Both the position numbers and the translations under genes were made by a program. DNA of 54,258 nucleotides from Mesostigma viride. Its lineage: Eukaryota > Streptophyta > Mesostigmatophyceae > Mesostigmatales > Mesostigmataceae. The DNA is taken from positions 1,168,739-1,222,996 of the forward strand of contig RPFO01000296.1 in the NCBI GenBank assembly GCA_009746045.1, written 5' to 3'. Below are positions 14,512-23,806 of this stretch, one piece after another (the first letter of the stretch is position 1; each line of letters opens with the position of its first letter). A model generated the notes under the pieces. That model saw only the letters and a program-made list of their open reading frames with translations. It searched no databases and was not told the origin of the DNA.

Positions 14512-15205
14512 TCACAACGTGGCCATGACAGCATCGTGAATCTGCTTCGCCAACGCCCACACTTCAGGACCCGCGCCCTGCACCGCCATGGCCACAGGCT
14601 GCACCGCTGCAATCGATGCAGCATTCACTGCCTGCGCCGCACCATGTACTGCATGCACGAAAGCCAATCCTGGCTCGGTTATCATGGTCTTGCCCGATTC
14701 CTGCTGCTTCTTCTTCTTCGATGCGGTCATGCGCACTTTATACCCCTTCCTCTCCAAGCACGCCTTCAGCACCTGGCTCGTGCGGTGCTGAATATGCTTC
14801 TGAAGGCGCGCCTTCTAAACACGAAATGTTGGCAATGTATGATTCCCAAACGGCATGATAGGCACATAATCAGTCCCATGAATTGCTTTGCGGCAGTCAA
14901 TGCACCAGAACACCTGTTGAAAAAAGAAGGTTATGCACGCTAGCGATTACCCGCGGCAAGAAGCAATCAACACGCCTCGCTAACAACTGCAACCACAATG
15001 TAATTCATGACGGGCCACTCACCGCTACCCTGCTCTCCTGCTTCAATGTCTCCCCATTCTCAAGGCCTCCATTGTAAACCTCTCCGTCTTCACCATCGTC
15101 ATCGTCTTCCTCTTCCTCCACTCCGACGTATCCGTGTTTCCTTTTCCTAAGATACCTAGGGTTGTTCAAGTCGTATGTGCGGCGTTGGCACACTTCCAAC
15201 AAAAT
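14512..15205 (-). pseudogene. spliced host-type gene fragment of unknown family, one in-frame stop
   Basis: Reading the minus strand, an exon (about 15205 to 15023) encodes a basic segment (LRKRKHG) and then an acidic run (EEEEDDDDGEDGE). It ends at a good splice donor, GCG|GTGAGT. The next exon begins at 14913 after a polypyrimidine tract and acceptor (TTTTTTCAACAG|GTG), which removes a 109-nt intron (14914-15022) and keeps frame with phase 0. Exon 2 starts FWCIDCRKAIHG, a C-x2-C pair, and continues in the same frame to 14512, broken only by one TAG at about 14823-14825 where CAG would fit well. The remainder is KARLQKHIQH... then Lys-rich and Ala-rich. This is the only intron evidence in the window and marks the left part as nuclear DNA. 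The N-terminus was not found and the family is not recognised; it could be a host gene or a transposon gene. Confidence 0.5.
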
Positions 15206-16337
15206 TTTGGCCGCCTCTACCCATTACCATTTATTCGTACTATCATAACATATCCAGGCGTTTGAAAAATCATTCCCTCGTTCGAACTTCTACCCCTGGG
15301 CGTCCATGACGAGGCAGTCACGACGGGACGCAGATGCACAAAAATAAAACAAGGCGACATCCCTTCAATCATTGACCAAAAAACAGAATACGCGCAGAAC
15401 TTGGATTTCAACACCACGCACCCATTACCAGCGAGCACGGCTGGCCTGCAACCGCCATCATTTCATAACCAGAAGCCAGGGCCCACACTCCATCCCGTTA
15501 CCTCATCTTCCACGCACGGCTTCCGCTGCTTCCCTCTGCTCTTTCGCATTCTCCGCCAGCAACCTCGCCTTCTCCTCGTCCAACAATCCACTAACAATAA
15601 AATCCCCTCTATTGGACGCCATTCAGACGAACTTTGCTAGCGTCTTTTCACCGGCCCCAGCACACATAATCTATAGCCGCTTACTGACAACGGCCGACAA
15701 CGACAACTGCTGAATAGGCGAAAAAGGCTGATAACTACATTTTTATATTTCGCTGCATTTGCTAATAGACACGCACGTTCTCCCACTTCTCCATTACAAT
15801 ATAATTATCCATCTGGCCGTGTACAGGCAAAGATCCCCGAAGTAACTTACTGAAACGTATCTTACAGCATCGGATCACTGGCACCTAATCTACAGGTGGT
15901 AGATTACCAACCAAGACCCGTCGCGGTAATTTACTCTGTCGGTAATGTACTACCAAAGATGTGCAGTCGTAACGTTACTCTTACTTACGGCTAGTAAAAT
16001 TACTACGTAGGATGATAGGTAGTAATGATTACGGCGTTGGATCTCACGCCTCGTATCTAGGTAGTAAGATAAGACCTCGTAATTTACGCCTCGGATCATT
16101 TTTACTACCCTCGGACGAAAAGTATAGTGACAAACATCTAGCACTGGCCATGTTTTACTCTGTGCAGCCCAGTAAAGCCGTACTAGGTACCGCAGTGCAG
16201 GGTTCGATGCAGGATGGTTTCCAGCCAGCCTACTGCAGGCACATATGCTTAGCTGAGGGTCGATCACCCTAGGGTTTGATAGGGCTGGATCGGGAACAGC
16301 ATGACCACAGGGTGCTCGTTTAATGCACATAGTAGTA
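15206..16337. other. intergenic DNA with inverted copy of the 56-bp repeat
   Basis: Positions 16074-16129 are the reverse complement of 4469-4524. Around it, GTAGTAA/GTAATTTAC motifs recur. Short open frames at 15372-15713 have no recognisable character. Confidence 0.5.
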
Positions 16338-16627
16338 TGTAAATAACAAACAGGGCGTATACATAAGTAACACAAACAGTAGTAGCATACTTCGCATCCC
16401 CTAGTCCATTTATAAATAACAAACAGGGTGTATACATAAGTAACACAAACAGTAGTAGCATACTTCGCATCCCCTAGTCCATTTATAAATAACAAACAGG
16501 GTGTATACATAAGTAACACAAACAGTAGTAGCATACTTCGCATCCCCTAGTCCATTTATAAATAACAAACAGGGTGTATACATAAGTAACACAAACAGTA
16601 GTAGCATACTTCGCATCCCCTAGTCCT
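16338..16627. repeat. 73-bp tandem repeat, about four units
   Basis: A 73-bp unit containing CATACTTCGCATCCCCTAG and AACAAACAGGGTGTATACAT is repeated at 16409, 16482 and 16555, with a first, slightly diverged unit starting near 16336. Minus-strand open frames across it are artefacts of a period that is nearly in frame. Confidence 0.93.
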
Positions 16628-17132
16628 AGATGTGGATCCCTGGTAGTCCAAGATATGATCCGGGCGGCTCCTAGTCCTAGGCTATATGGTGCGCGGCTGC
16701 TGTGGTGCTGCGTGATGAGATTCCCCATGGGAGGAGGGATGGGTAGAGGAGCTAGGATGCATGGGAGGGGGGGTGATGGGTCTAAGAGGAGCATGGGAGG
16801 AGGAGGGATGGGTAGAGGAGGATGAGAGGGGGAGGGATGGGTAGAGGAGGATTTTAGGCTTCGCGAGAGCTGCCCCTCTCGAAGAGGAGAAGGGTGAGGG
16901 AAGAGAGACAAGCCGATGGGAGGGCAGCGCATGGTGGGCGGGAAGCCGGGAGATCAAAGGGAGAGGAGGGGAGAAGGGAGGGGCGAGCTGTGTCCACTTG
17001 GAGGCATGAAGTACCAACCACGAGTTCATAAGCGCACTGGCAACTGCTACGCTCCGCGAAAGTGACCCGTTTTCCCGGGTTGCGCGACTTGTGAAAATCG
17101 GCTAAGTCCCGTGGTCTTCCAGCGGGTGGGGG
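16628..17132. other. purine-rich tract and probable left edge of the compact (virus-like) region
   Basis: From about 16720 to 16990 the plus strand is rich in GGAGGGATGGGTAGAGGA repeats. Gene-dense sequence starts just after, at about 17130. No flanking repeat or target duplication marking an insertion boundary is obvious, so the exact junction is not resolved. Confidence 0.4.
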
Positions 17133-17336
17133 TTAGCGCCTCCAAGGCCCCCCGAATAGGACCATGCCCGGAATTAGGATGGGGATTAATAGCATTAGTT
17201 TAAGACGCAGTGATAAGGTGTCGAATTCAAACGATTTGCGCGTGTGTTCCGCGTACAAGTGGTCGTGTGCTAAGGCGATGTTGACGCAAATGAGATAGTA
17301 CAGCAATAATGCTTTGATGATGGACACAATGATCAT
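17133..17336 (-). CDS. small membrane protein, tandem paralogue A (67 aa)
   Basis: A 67-residue protein with an N-terminal hydrophobic helix (about residues 1-22, MIIVSIIKALLLYYLICVN), a conserved polar block (HLYAEHTRKSF) and a second hydrophobic stretch near the C-terminus. It is clearly related to the adjacent gene at 17380-17568: the DNA from about 17228 to 17350 repeats at an offset of 232 bp with roughly 90 percent identity, including the sequence before the start codon. The start chosen is the ATG that both copies share. Function is unknown. Duplication with conserved hydrophobic and EHTRKSF segments argues that it is a real gene. Confidence 0.7.
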   Translation of the reverse strand: MIIVSIIKALLLYYLICVNIALAHDHLYAEHTRKSFEFDTLSLRLKLMLLIPILIPGMVLFGGPWRR

Positions 17337-17379
17337 TGTCTTTTCATTATGGACATAATTTTGTCAATCGGGGTTGCGC

Positions 17380-17568
17380 CTAAAAGCCGAGTAACCCGAA
17401 CGGGACTACGGGGGAGAACAACAGCACTAGGAGAATACGCTTATTCCAAGGGAATTTGTCAAACGATTTGCGCGTGTGTTCCATGTACAAGTGTTCCCAT
17501 GCTAAGGAGAGGTTGACGCAAATGAGATAGTACAGCAAAAATGCTTTGATGATGGACACAATGATCAT
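17380..17568 (-). CDS. small membrane protein, tandem paralogue B (62 aa)
   Basis: A paralogue of the neighbouring 67-residue protein, with the same N-terminal helix (MIIVSIIKAFLLYYLICVN) and the block HLYMEHTRKSF, ending in a second hydrophobic segment (RILLVLLFSPVVPFGLLGF). The open frame extends to 17604 with a further in-frame ATG (MSDIIYFY...), but the start that aligns with paralogue A is at 17568 and is preferred. It lies just downstream of, and on the same strand as, the cysteine-rich gene at 17624-18601. Function unknown. Confidence 0.7.
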   Translation of the reverse strand: MIIVSIIKAFLLYYLICVNLSLAWEHLYMEHTRKSFDKFPWNKRILLVLLFSPVVPFGLLGF

Positions 17569-17623
17569 GGTCTTTTCATTATAAAAATAAATAATATCAC
17601 TCAATCGTGTTTCCTATACTGCA

Positions 17624-18601
17624 TCACTTGCGCCCGAAGAGCGTAGGAATTCCCTCAGTCACGAGAAGGTCAAGCACGCCGCGGAGGAACTGCTTCTCCT
17701 CGGCTCTGTTCATGGGCTGCAAGTTGACTCCAAAGGGGACAAACTCGTCCCTCTGGTCTTTGGGTTTTTCCAGGAGCTTCTTCAAGCCGTTGTCTTGGCT
17801 GTACCCCTCCAAGAGGATCTTCGCCTTGAAGGGCGCGTTCCTTGCGCAATTGTGGCAGCGGACGCGGATCTGGTCCGAGAACTGGTCCGGGACAATATAG
17901 GCAGACATGACGTCGTGCAAGAACCTCACCGTGCAGGTGGAGCACTCCTTCGGGGGCCAACAGCTCGCAACGTTCGAGTTCTGCAGGTAGAGAGAAGTCC
18001 CTTGCTCCCCGGCCTGCGTGTCCATCTTCCAGTCCCTCACGAAACTCTGCACGAGCTCGTTCTCCTTTTCTGTTCTGACTTCGTTGTCGGCCACCTTCAA
18101 CTTGCGAATTGCGATCACGACCTTCTTTTGGTAGCAGGGCTCGCACAGAGTGGTCTTGTTGCGCATGTGCTGCGTTGCAGGCGTATCGTGGACGAAGGCA
18201 GCTCCAGTGACGTACGACATGCACTCCACGCACGAATAGGAGCGGCGAGGTGGCGTCTCTTGCTCAGGGACTCGGTAGCGCATGAGCGAATCCGAATACT
18301 TGTGCACGAAGTCGGCGATTTGAGGGATGGCCTTGACGCAGCCATCGCACTTGCACTCGACGGAGCCTTGGTCGTTTTTGAAGAGGTAGAAAAAGTCCGT
18401 CGGCGTGTGGAAACAGGTGTCGCAGATACGCGGCCTCACCAAGTCGAAAGCGGAGTCCTTGACGGGGTTCGACTCGTCGCTGTGCTCCACGAGGACAGGC
18501 TTCTTGCAGGCGTGCTTCTTTCGCTTGGATATGGCTGCCAAGGAGAGAGGGAACAGCGGGGTGTTGTTGAGGCGAACAGAGGACCTGGTAGCGGGAGCCA
18601 T
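17624..18601 (-). CDS. cysteine-rich, probably zinc-binding protein of unknown family (~325 aa)
   Basis: The start is placed at the ATG of MAPATRSSVRL (18601); upstream in-frame residues look like leader sequence. The protein carries several C-x2-C pairs spread along its length: CDTCFH (about residue 75), CKCDGC (95), CVECM (135), CEPCYQ (160), CSTC (240) and CHNC (265). This suits repeated zinc-binding knuckles or treble clefs. A basic N-terminus (KRKKHACKK) could be a nuclear localisation signal. No enzyme motif is seen. A TATA-like TACAAAG lies at 18678-18684, 77 nt before the start, matching the spacing of three nearby genes, and the leader is CT-rich in the coding direction. The opposite strand also has a long open frame (17795-18853), but it lacks these motifs and is treated as a shadow caused by high GC. 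Confidence 0.7.
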   Translation of the reverse strand: MAPATRSSVRLNNTPLFPLSLAAISKRKKHACKKPVLVEHSDESNPVKDSAFDLVRPRICDTCFHTPTDFFYLFKNDQGSVECKCDGCVKAIPQIADFVHKYSDSLMRYRVPEQETPPRRSYSCVECMSYVTGAAFVHDTPATQHMRNKTTLCEPCYQKKVVIAIRKLKVADNEVRTEKENELVQSFVRDWKMDTQAGEQGTSLYLQNSNVASCWPPKECSTCTVRFLHDVMSAYIVPDQFSDQIRVRCHNCARNAPFKAKILLEGYSQDNGLKKLLEKPKDQRDEFVPFGVNLQPMNRAEEKQFLRGVLDLLVTEGIPTLFGRK

Positions 18602-18860
18602 GGATGGATGAGAGTGCGAGAGGGATTGCGCGAGAGAAAACGAGAGCGAGATGGGAAACAAGTCGCAAACTTGGAGTCTTTGTACCTCTCGGGAGCGGCT
18701 GTCCACGGGGACACAGAGTTTCGGTTACTTATCCACTGGATTTCGGTTACGATTGGCGCGGCGCTGTACGGCCTTATCCACGAGAATTCGGTTACAAATG
18801 ACGCGACGCCGTACGGGCTTATCCACAGGGTCTCAGTTACGATTTACGGATAGTGTACGG
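18602..18860 (-). promoter_or_regulatory. upstream region with GTTAC and CCAC boxes
   Basis: Before the cysteine-rich gene, the motif TTCGGTTAC (or TCAGTTAC) occurs at about 18719, 18745, 18788 and 18832, and (T/G)(T/C)CCAC(G/A/T)GG-like boxes occur at about 18701, 18731, 18776 and 18821, spaced roughly 35-45 bp. The same two motifs cluster upstream of the genes starting at 19867, 20593 and 24547. The degenerate TATA-like box is at 18678-18684. Arrangement suggests shared transcriptional control. Confidence 0.55.
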
Positions 18861-18986
18861 ACGCCGTCCCAAAATACTACTTGAAGTATTTTGCCACTTG
18901 GCATGCAATTGTGTTTGACTCATTGTTGGTATTCAAGTTTATGTGAAAATGGTTTTTCATTAATAAAAATAATACACAAGGATCAT

Positions 18987-19867
18987 TTACTGAACCAGAG
19001 ATACATCCACTTGCTTTCCAGCAACGACAATTTCAGTGGAAGGATTAGCCTTTTTCATCTCGGCCTGCATCCTATCAATGTGGTCTTCCCGGATCCTCTG
19101 GCACTGCTCCTGCCAGGCACGTTTCTCAGCATCCTGAATCTCCCCCAAGCCGCCTGAGTCTTGAGTTGAATTTCCTTGATTTTTGCAGGGGTTTCCTCGA
19201 GCTGGCTAGCGGAAGTCAGGTACGTGGTGATAGGCGTCCATGAACCGGGCATGGGGAGGTGAAACTTGGCATGCATTTTCTCCAAGCGCGTCTTCGGCGC
19301 GCCGGGGGCGGAGGGAACCATATCCGCCTGGGCAACGTTGAACATCACAGACCAATCCAGCACGGAGTAGGCCGGAGCCCAGATGATGCCCACCTTGAGA
19401 ATCGGATCAGGCTGCTGGGCGGATACGGGGAAGTTGACTTGGAGCGGAATCGGGTTGCCAATCGGATCCAATTCATGATGCCAAAACGCTTCAGAGGCGG
19501 AAGGCCTTATCTTCTGAAGAACGGGCTCTTGATTTTTTTTCCTGGGCAGCATGGTCCACTCATGAGAGGGCACAGAACGGCCGTTCTTGAGGTGAGTCGG
19601 GGAAACGAGCGCGCAGTGGGCAAAAAGCATTTCCAATGAGTCTGGAAAGCCCCCCATTACTGCAAATTGATCCATAACGTGAGCTGTCACCTTGGTCATT
19701 GCCCTCATCCCCGTTAGCTTGGTTTGAGCCACCAGTTGACCCACCTCAGCGAACTCCCCCACGCACAAGACCCTGAACTCGGAGAAGTCACCAAATGGAT
19801 CCGTTTTCTCACGGAGTTCGTAAAGCTCTGGGACTTGGTACACTGTATAAACGACCTGGTCGGCCAT
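18987..19867 (-). CDS. unknown protein (~290 aa) with one frame break near the C-terminus
   Basis: The start is ATG at 19867 (MADQVVYTVYQVPELYELRE). No known family is recognised. The main frame runs to a stop at 19055, but its last ~27 residues (after AAWG) look unlike protein, whereas the -1 frame from the C5 run at 19142-19146 (G5 on the coding strand) stays open to TAA at 18987-18989. That frame encodes a charged, helical tail (EIQDAEKRAWQEQ...). A single missing G explains the change, so the real C-terminus is probably the longer one. The TATA box (TATAAAA on the coding strand) is at 19946-19952, 79 nt before the ATG, and the leader contains a GA/CT repeat. Confidence 0.65.
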
Positions 19868-20592
19868 AGCTGAGAGAGAGAGAGAGAGAGTTAGAGATCA
19901 GGTGCTAGTGAGAGCGAGGTGAGAGCCCCGTGGTCGTGCACCGGGTTTTATACCTTCCAGGCCGCCGGGCGGTTACAAAGTGCTGAATTAGCCACGTAGC
20001 CACTTTTCGGCCGTTACCGGGCCGCGGTCCACCACGGGGATATTTATTTTCGCGGCCACGCAGCCACGGGAGAACTTTCCGGCGGTTACTTTGTCCACGG
20101 GGGCAGGGTTTTTGCGGTTACGGAACCACGAGGAAAAATATCTGGCGGTTACGTTGTCCACGGGGACAGGGTTTTCGCGGCCACGCAGCCACGGGAAAAA
20201 ATATCCGGCGGTTACTTTGTCCACGGGGAAACTTTTGCGCGGTTACGGAATCGGATAGTTACGGTTACGCCGCCGCGGAAAAAAATCCCGTGGCCTTCCA
20301 CGGTCCACGGGGACAAGATAGTTACGGTTACGCTTCTAGAAGAAAAAAATCCCGTGGTCGCCAGTGTCCACGGGGACACTTTTGCGCGGTTACGACGACG
20401 GTTACGGTTGCACGCGCCTATCTAGCGGCTCGTGGCTCGCCACGAAGCGATATGCGGACTTCAGCACTCGACCACGGGAGATCTCGTCAAGAAGTGGCAG
20501 CAAGGTATAAAAGGCGCCTCCCCACCTCGTCTCGCCACTCGCATCCCACTCGCTCAACGCACCCAACACTCTCCTCTCACACTTTCGCAGCT
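19868..20592. promoter_or_regulatory. divergent promoter with repeated GGTTAC / GTCCACGGGG boxes and two TATA boxes
   Basis: This 725-bp spacer separates divergent genes. GCGGTTAC occurs at least six times and GTCCACGGGG(A/G) at least five times between 19960 and 20410, alternating at 40-60 bp, in repeats that also include CGCAGCCACGGGA. TATAAAA boxes point outward: 19946-19952 for the minus gene and 20506-20512 for the plus gene, 79 and 81 nt before the respective ATGs. This is eukaryote-style core promoter architecture. Confidence 0.7.
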
Positions 20593-22019
20593 ATGGCGGA
20601 ATACCAAGGCCCCTCGGATCTCGCCATCCTCCTGTGCGAGCGGGATATCTTCCTCAAGCGCGAAATTTATCTGGCCAGAGGCGAGGCGCATTTCGGCAAG
20701 TGCAAGAAGCCTCTCCCTTTTCTCCTCTACGAGTACAGCGGGAGGCCTTCCACCGACAAGTTCAAGCGCCATCGCACCTCCCTTCACGGCTTGAAGAATG
20801 CTCGCAGCGTTTTCCAGAAGTCCGTGCAGCTCTACAACGAGCCGCCCAAAATCCGCACGCCCGCTCCGTGGGATAACTTCATTCCGTGGTCCACCAACGC
20901 CAAGAACTGGAACGACAAGATCGAGCTCTGCTTCAACGACGAACTGGTGGCGAAGGCGCACTTGCAGAGGGGGAAGACGCTCGAACTCCTCTGCGACACC
21001 ACCAAAGAGATCTGCTGGAACGGCTTTATGCACTCGAGGAGCGCCAAGGACGCCGATAAGCTGGGCCAGAAGCTGGACATCAAGGAGCTGGTGCGCAGGA
21101 AGGACTTTTTCGACGAGAGGCGCATCTGGCTCGAGATGAGGGAGGCGGAAGACGGCAAGAAAGAACTCAGCGCGTCCGCGTCTAGGCACTCCATCAGTCG
21201 CGACGGGGGCAGGCCTTCCGCTTTGAAGTTCTTTTTCAATCACAACCCCGAGATGCCCTACGACCCGATCTGGATCGTCACCAAGTCCAGATGGGTATTC
21301 AACCAGTCCGCGCCTTCGGAGGAGCAGCTCGACACCAGCGAGAGCATCGAGCCTGCGATCAAAAACATGGAGAAAGTCGTTTGCAGGCTGAGGGACATCC
21401 GGTTCAAGGTGCACATGCGGAATCCCTACCGAGACGGGATGGAATCCCTCAAGCTGGAGAGGACCTCCGAGCTGCTGCCCCAGTGGGCCAGGACTCAGTT
21501 CAGCCCCCCCCCGCTTGGTGCCTGACCCCGGTGCTGGAGGCGATTCAGAAGGAGCGCGCTGCGACCCCTCTGGAGGAGAGGGACACGGATCAGTTCGAGA
21601 TCTACCAGGCGCGGTTGCAGGAGGAATGGGAGGAGGAGAAGAGGGAGTGCGAGAAGCACCCATACGTGGAGGAGGAGTGGGTCAAGGAGGATCGCGCCAA
21701 CCGCATGCTGGGCCAGAACTTGTTGCTGGCGAGGCTGTTTGAGCAGGAGGAGAGGGAGCTGCAGGAGGAGAGGAGGCAGAAGGAGAAGAAGGAGCGCGAG
21801 GAGAAGATGTTGCAGGAGGAGAGGAGGAAGGCAGAGGGCATTCCGTCCGCCTTCTGCATGTGGCGCCAGGAGGAGCAGGCGCCAGTGGTGCAGGCTGTGG
21901 AGCAGGCGGCGCCGGTCGTGCAGATCACACAGATGATCCTGCGCAGCTCCTCGCGGAAGCGCGGGGAGATGGAGAAGATGGTGACCCGTTCTCGCGCCAA
22001 GGTGGCCAGGGTTGTGTAA
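20593..22019 (+). CDS. unknown protein (~475 aa) with Glu-rich coiled coil; one frame break
   Basis: The start is ATG at 20593 (MAEYQGPSDLAILLCERD), 81 nt after the TATA box and after a CT-rich leader. The first ~310 residues form a mixed alpha/beta-like segment of unknown family. At the C9 run (21504-21512) the frame ends shortly after in LGA-stop, while the -1 frame continues without interruption to TAA at 22019. The continuation (residues ~311-475) is a highly charged coiled coil (EEWEEEKRECEKHPYVEEEW, then EEERRQKEKKEREEK), followed by an Ala/Val/Gln segment and a basic tail. One missing C restores a continuous gene. Long opposite-strand frames here (20554-21663) are treated as shadows. 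Function is not known. Confidence 0.65.
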
Positions 22020-22181
22020 ATTAGGATGTCCTCGTACACACTTAGTCTAGCCCCGTGACGGGGTGTAATCTATCCTTTATTTTTTAATGAAAAAACACAA
22101 GTCCAACAATGAGCCCAATCTCAACAATGAGTCACCCAAACTTTCGCGAAAAAACACAAGTCCTAAACAGCCTAGGTAGGT

Positions 22182-22352
22182 GACAGACGCAAGCATAGTC
22201 CACGGGAGTGACAGACGCAAGCATAGTCCACAGGAGTGACAGACGCAAGCATAGTCCACGGGAGTGACAGACGCAAGCATAGTCCACGGGAGTGACAGAC
22301 GCAAGCATAGTCCACGGGAGTGACAGACGCAAGCATAGTCCACGGGAGTGAC
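22182..22352. repeat. 28-bp tandem repeat, about six units
   Basis: The unit ACAGACGCAAGCATAGTCCA plus CGGGAGTG recurs every 28 bp (for example at 22211, 22239 and 22267). It lies just after the end of the coiled-coil gene and before the large inverted repeat. No coding role is apparent. Confidence 0.92.
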
Positions 22353-22383
22353 AGATGCGAGAAGCGCGACGAGGCCCGCGGCA

Positions 22384-23680
22384 GTGTGGAGTGGAGATGG
22401 AGATAGTGGAGATTCATCTCCATACCCCCCCTCCCTTCTCCCAAAACTTTTCTGGCAGGAAATACTCACGCAAATTCCAATATTGTCCCGTGGAATCCTA
22501 ACTGTCCAATTCCAAGTATTTTACGCGATGGTGACAGAAGCCAGCACGGGGTGGAGATAGTGGAGATGGAGGTGGAGATAGGTACCTCCACCACTTTGAC
22601 CTTTGTGTTTCGAAAAGGAGAAGGATTTTGGAGGAAAGGGACAGCGGGATCGGATCGGGGGAGTCTCTAGGATTCTGATAAACCGGGTTTCATGACAAGT
22701 TTCTCGGTGCCCGAGAGCCAGTCCTCGGGGTTCCACGGAGTGGAGATAGTGGAGATAGTGGAGATGCATCTCCATACCCCCCCCCTCCTTCGAAAAACTT
22801 TTTTGGCTGGAACGGAATGCAGTCTCTGCGCTGGCAGGTGCCGGGAAATGCTATGAATATACATAAAATTTTATGGGCAGCAGAGAGAAATAGTTGTAAA
22901 TATACAAAATTTTATGGGCAGCAGAGGGAAACTTTTATACTTCCCGTGGAATATATACAAAATTTTATGGGCAGCAGAGAGAAACTTTTATACTTCCCGT
23001 GGAATATATACAAAATTTTATGGGCAGCAGAGAGAAACTTTTATACTTCCCGTGGAATATATACAAAATTTTATGGGCAGCAGAGAGAAATAGTTGTAAA
23101 TATGCAAAATTTTATGGGCAGCAGAGAGACAGGGCTTGGCGGCAGACGCGAGAACTCTGGTCCAGGAAAAAGTTTTTCAAGGGAGGGGGGGGGTATGGAG
23201 ATGAATCTCCACTATCTCCACTATCTCCACTCTGTCGAATGCCGAGAATTCTCCTCGCCCGGTGGGAACTGGGTCGAGAGAGGGGCGGGCACGGAAAGCC
23301 AGAGAGTCGCCTGATCGCATCCCGCTATCGGTTTCCTCCAAAATCCTTCTCCTTTTCAAAACACAAAGGTCAAAGTCGTGGAGGTACCTATCTCCACCTC
23401 TATCTCCACTATCTCCACTCCGTCCACGCCCGGGAAAGTTTTTCGAGAGGAGGGGGGGGGATGGAGATGAATCTCCACTATCTCCACTATCTCCACCGCC
23501 CCGCGCACCCTCTTATGCTGTCACGCGTCACCATCGCGTAAAATACTTATAATTGGACAGTTAGGATTCCACGGGACAATATTGGAATTTGCATGAGTAT
23601 TTCCTGCCAGAAAAGTTTTGGGAGAAGGGAGGGGGGGTATGGAGATGCATCTCCACTATCTCCATCTCCACCCCCTATGC
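22384..23680. mobile_element. large imperfect inverted repeat (fold-back element) with a tandem-repeat loop
   Basis: The left arm (about 22384-22800) and right arm (about 23160-23680) are reverse complements in blocks. The block ATTGTCCCGTGGAATCCTAA at about 22484 is inverted at about 23570. The block TTTGACCTTTGTGTTTCGAA at about 22596 is inverted, with one change, near 23355-23375. The termini share GGAGAT(T/G)CATCTCCATACCCC. Short (GGAGATAGT)n runs punctuate both arms, and each module ends in a GGAGATNCATCTCC palindrome, then C-rich and CTCCCTT sequence. The centre (22867-23130) holds copies of AATTTTATGGGCAGCAGAG at spacings 41, 53, 53, 53 and 41 bp. No transposase or long conserved frame is present. 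It is non-coding and probably a non-autonomous fold-back element; the class is inferred from structure only. Confidence 0.6.
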
Positions 23681-23806
23681 CAGAATTAGAGAAGACTCAT
23701 TGTGGGCACGCATGTTTGAGACACAAGTCGAGTTTGCATTAAAAATAGGATTACGAGTTTAATAAATAGGAGAGAGGGGCTGACAGAGTCCTATTCCCCA
23801 CAGTAT

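Noticed and set aside
17795-18853. 352-codon plus-strand frame
   Set aside because: It lies opposite the cysteine-rich gene and lacks motifs. High GC makes antisense frames open.
20554-21663. 369-codon minus-strand frame
   Set aside because: It is a shadow of the plus-strand gene at 20593, which has a TATA box, leader and natural composition.
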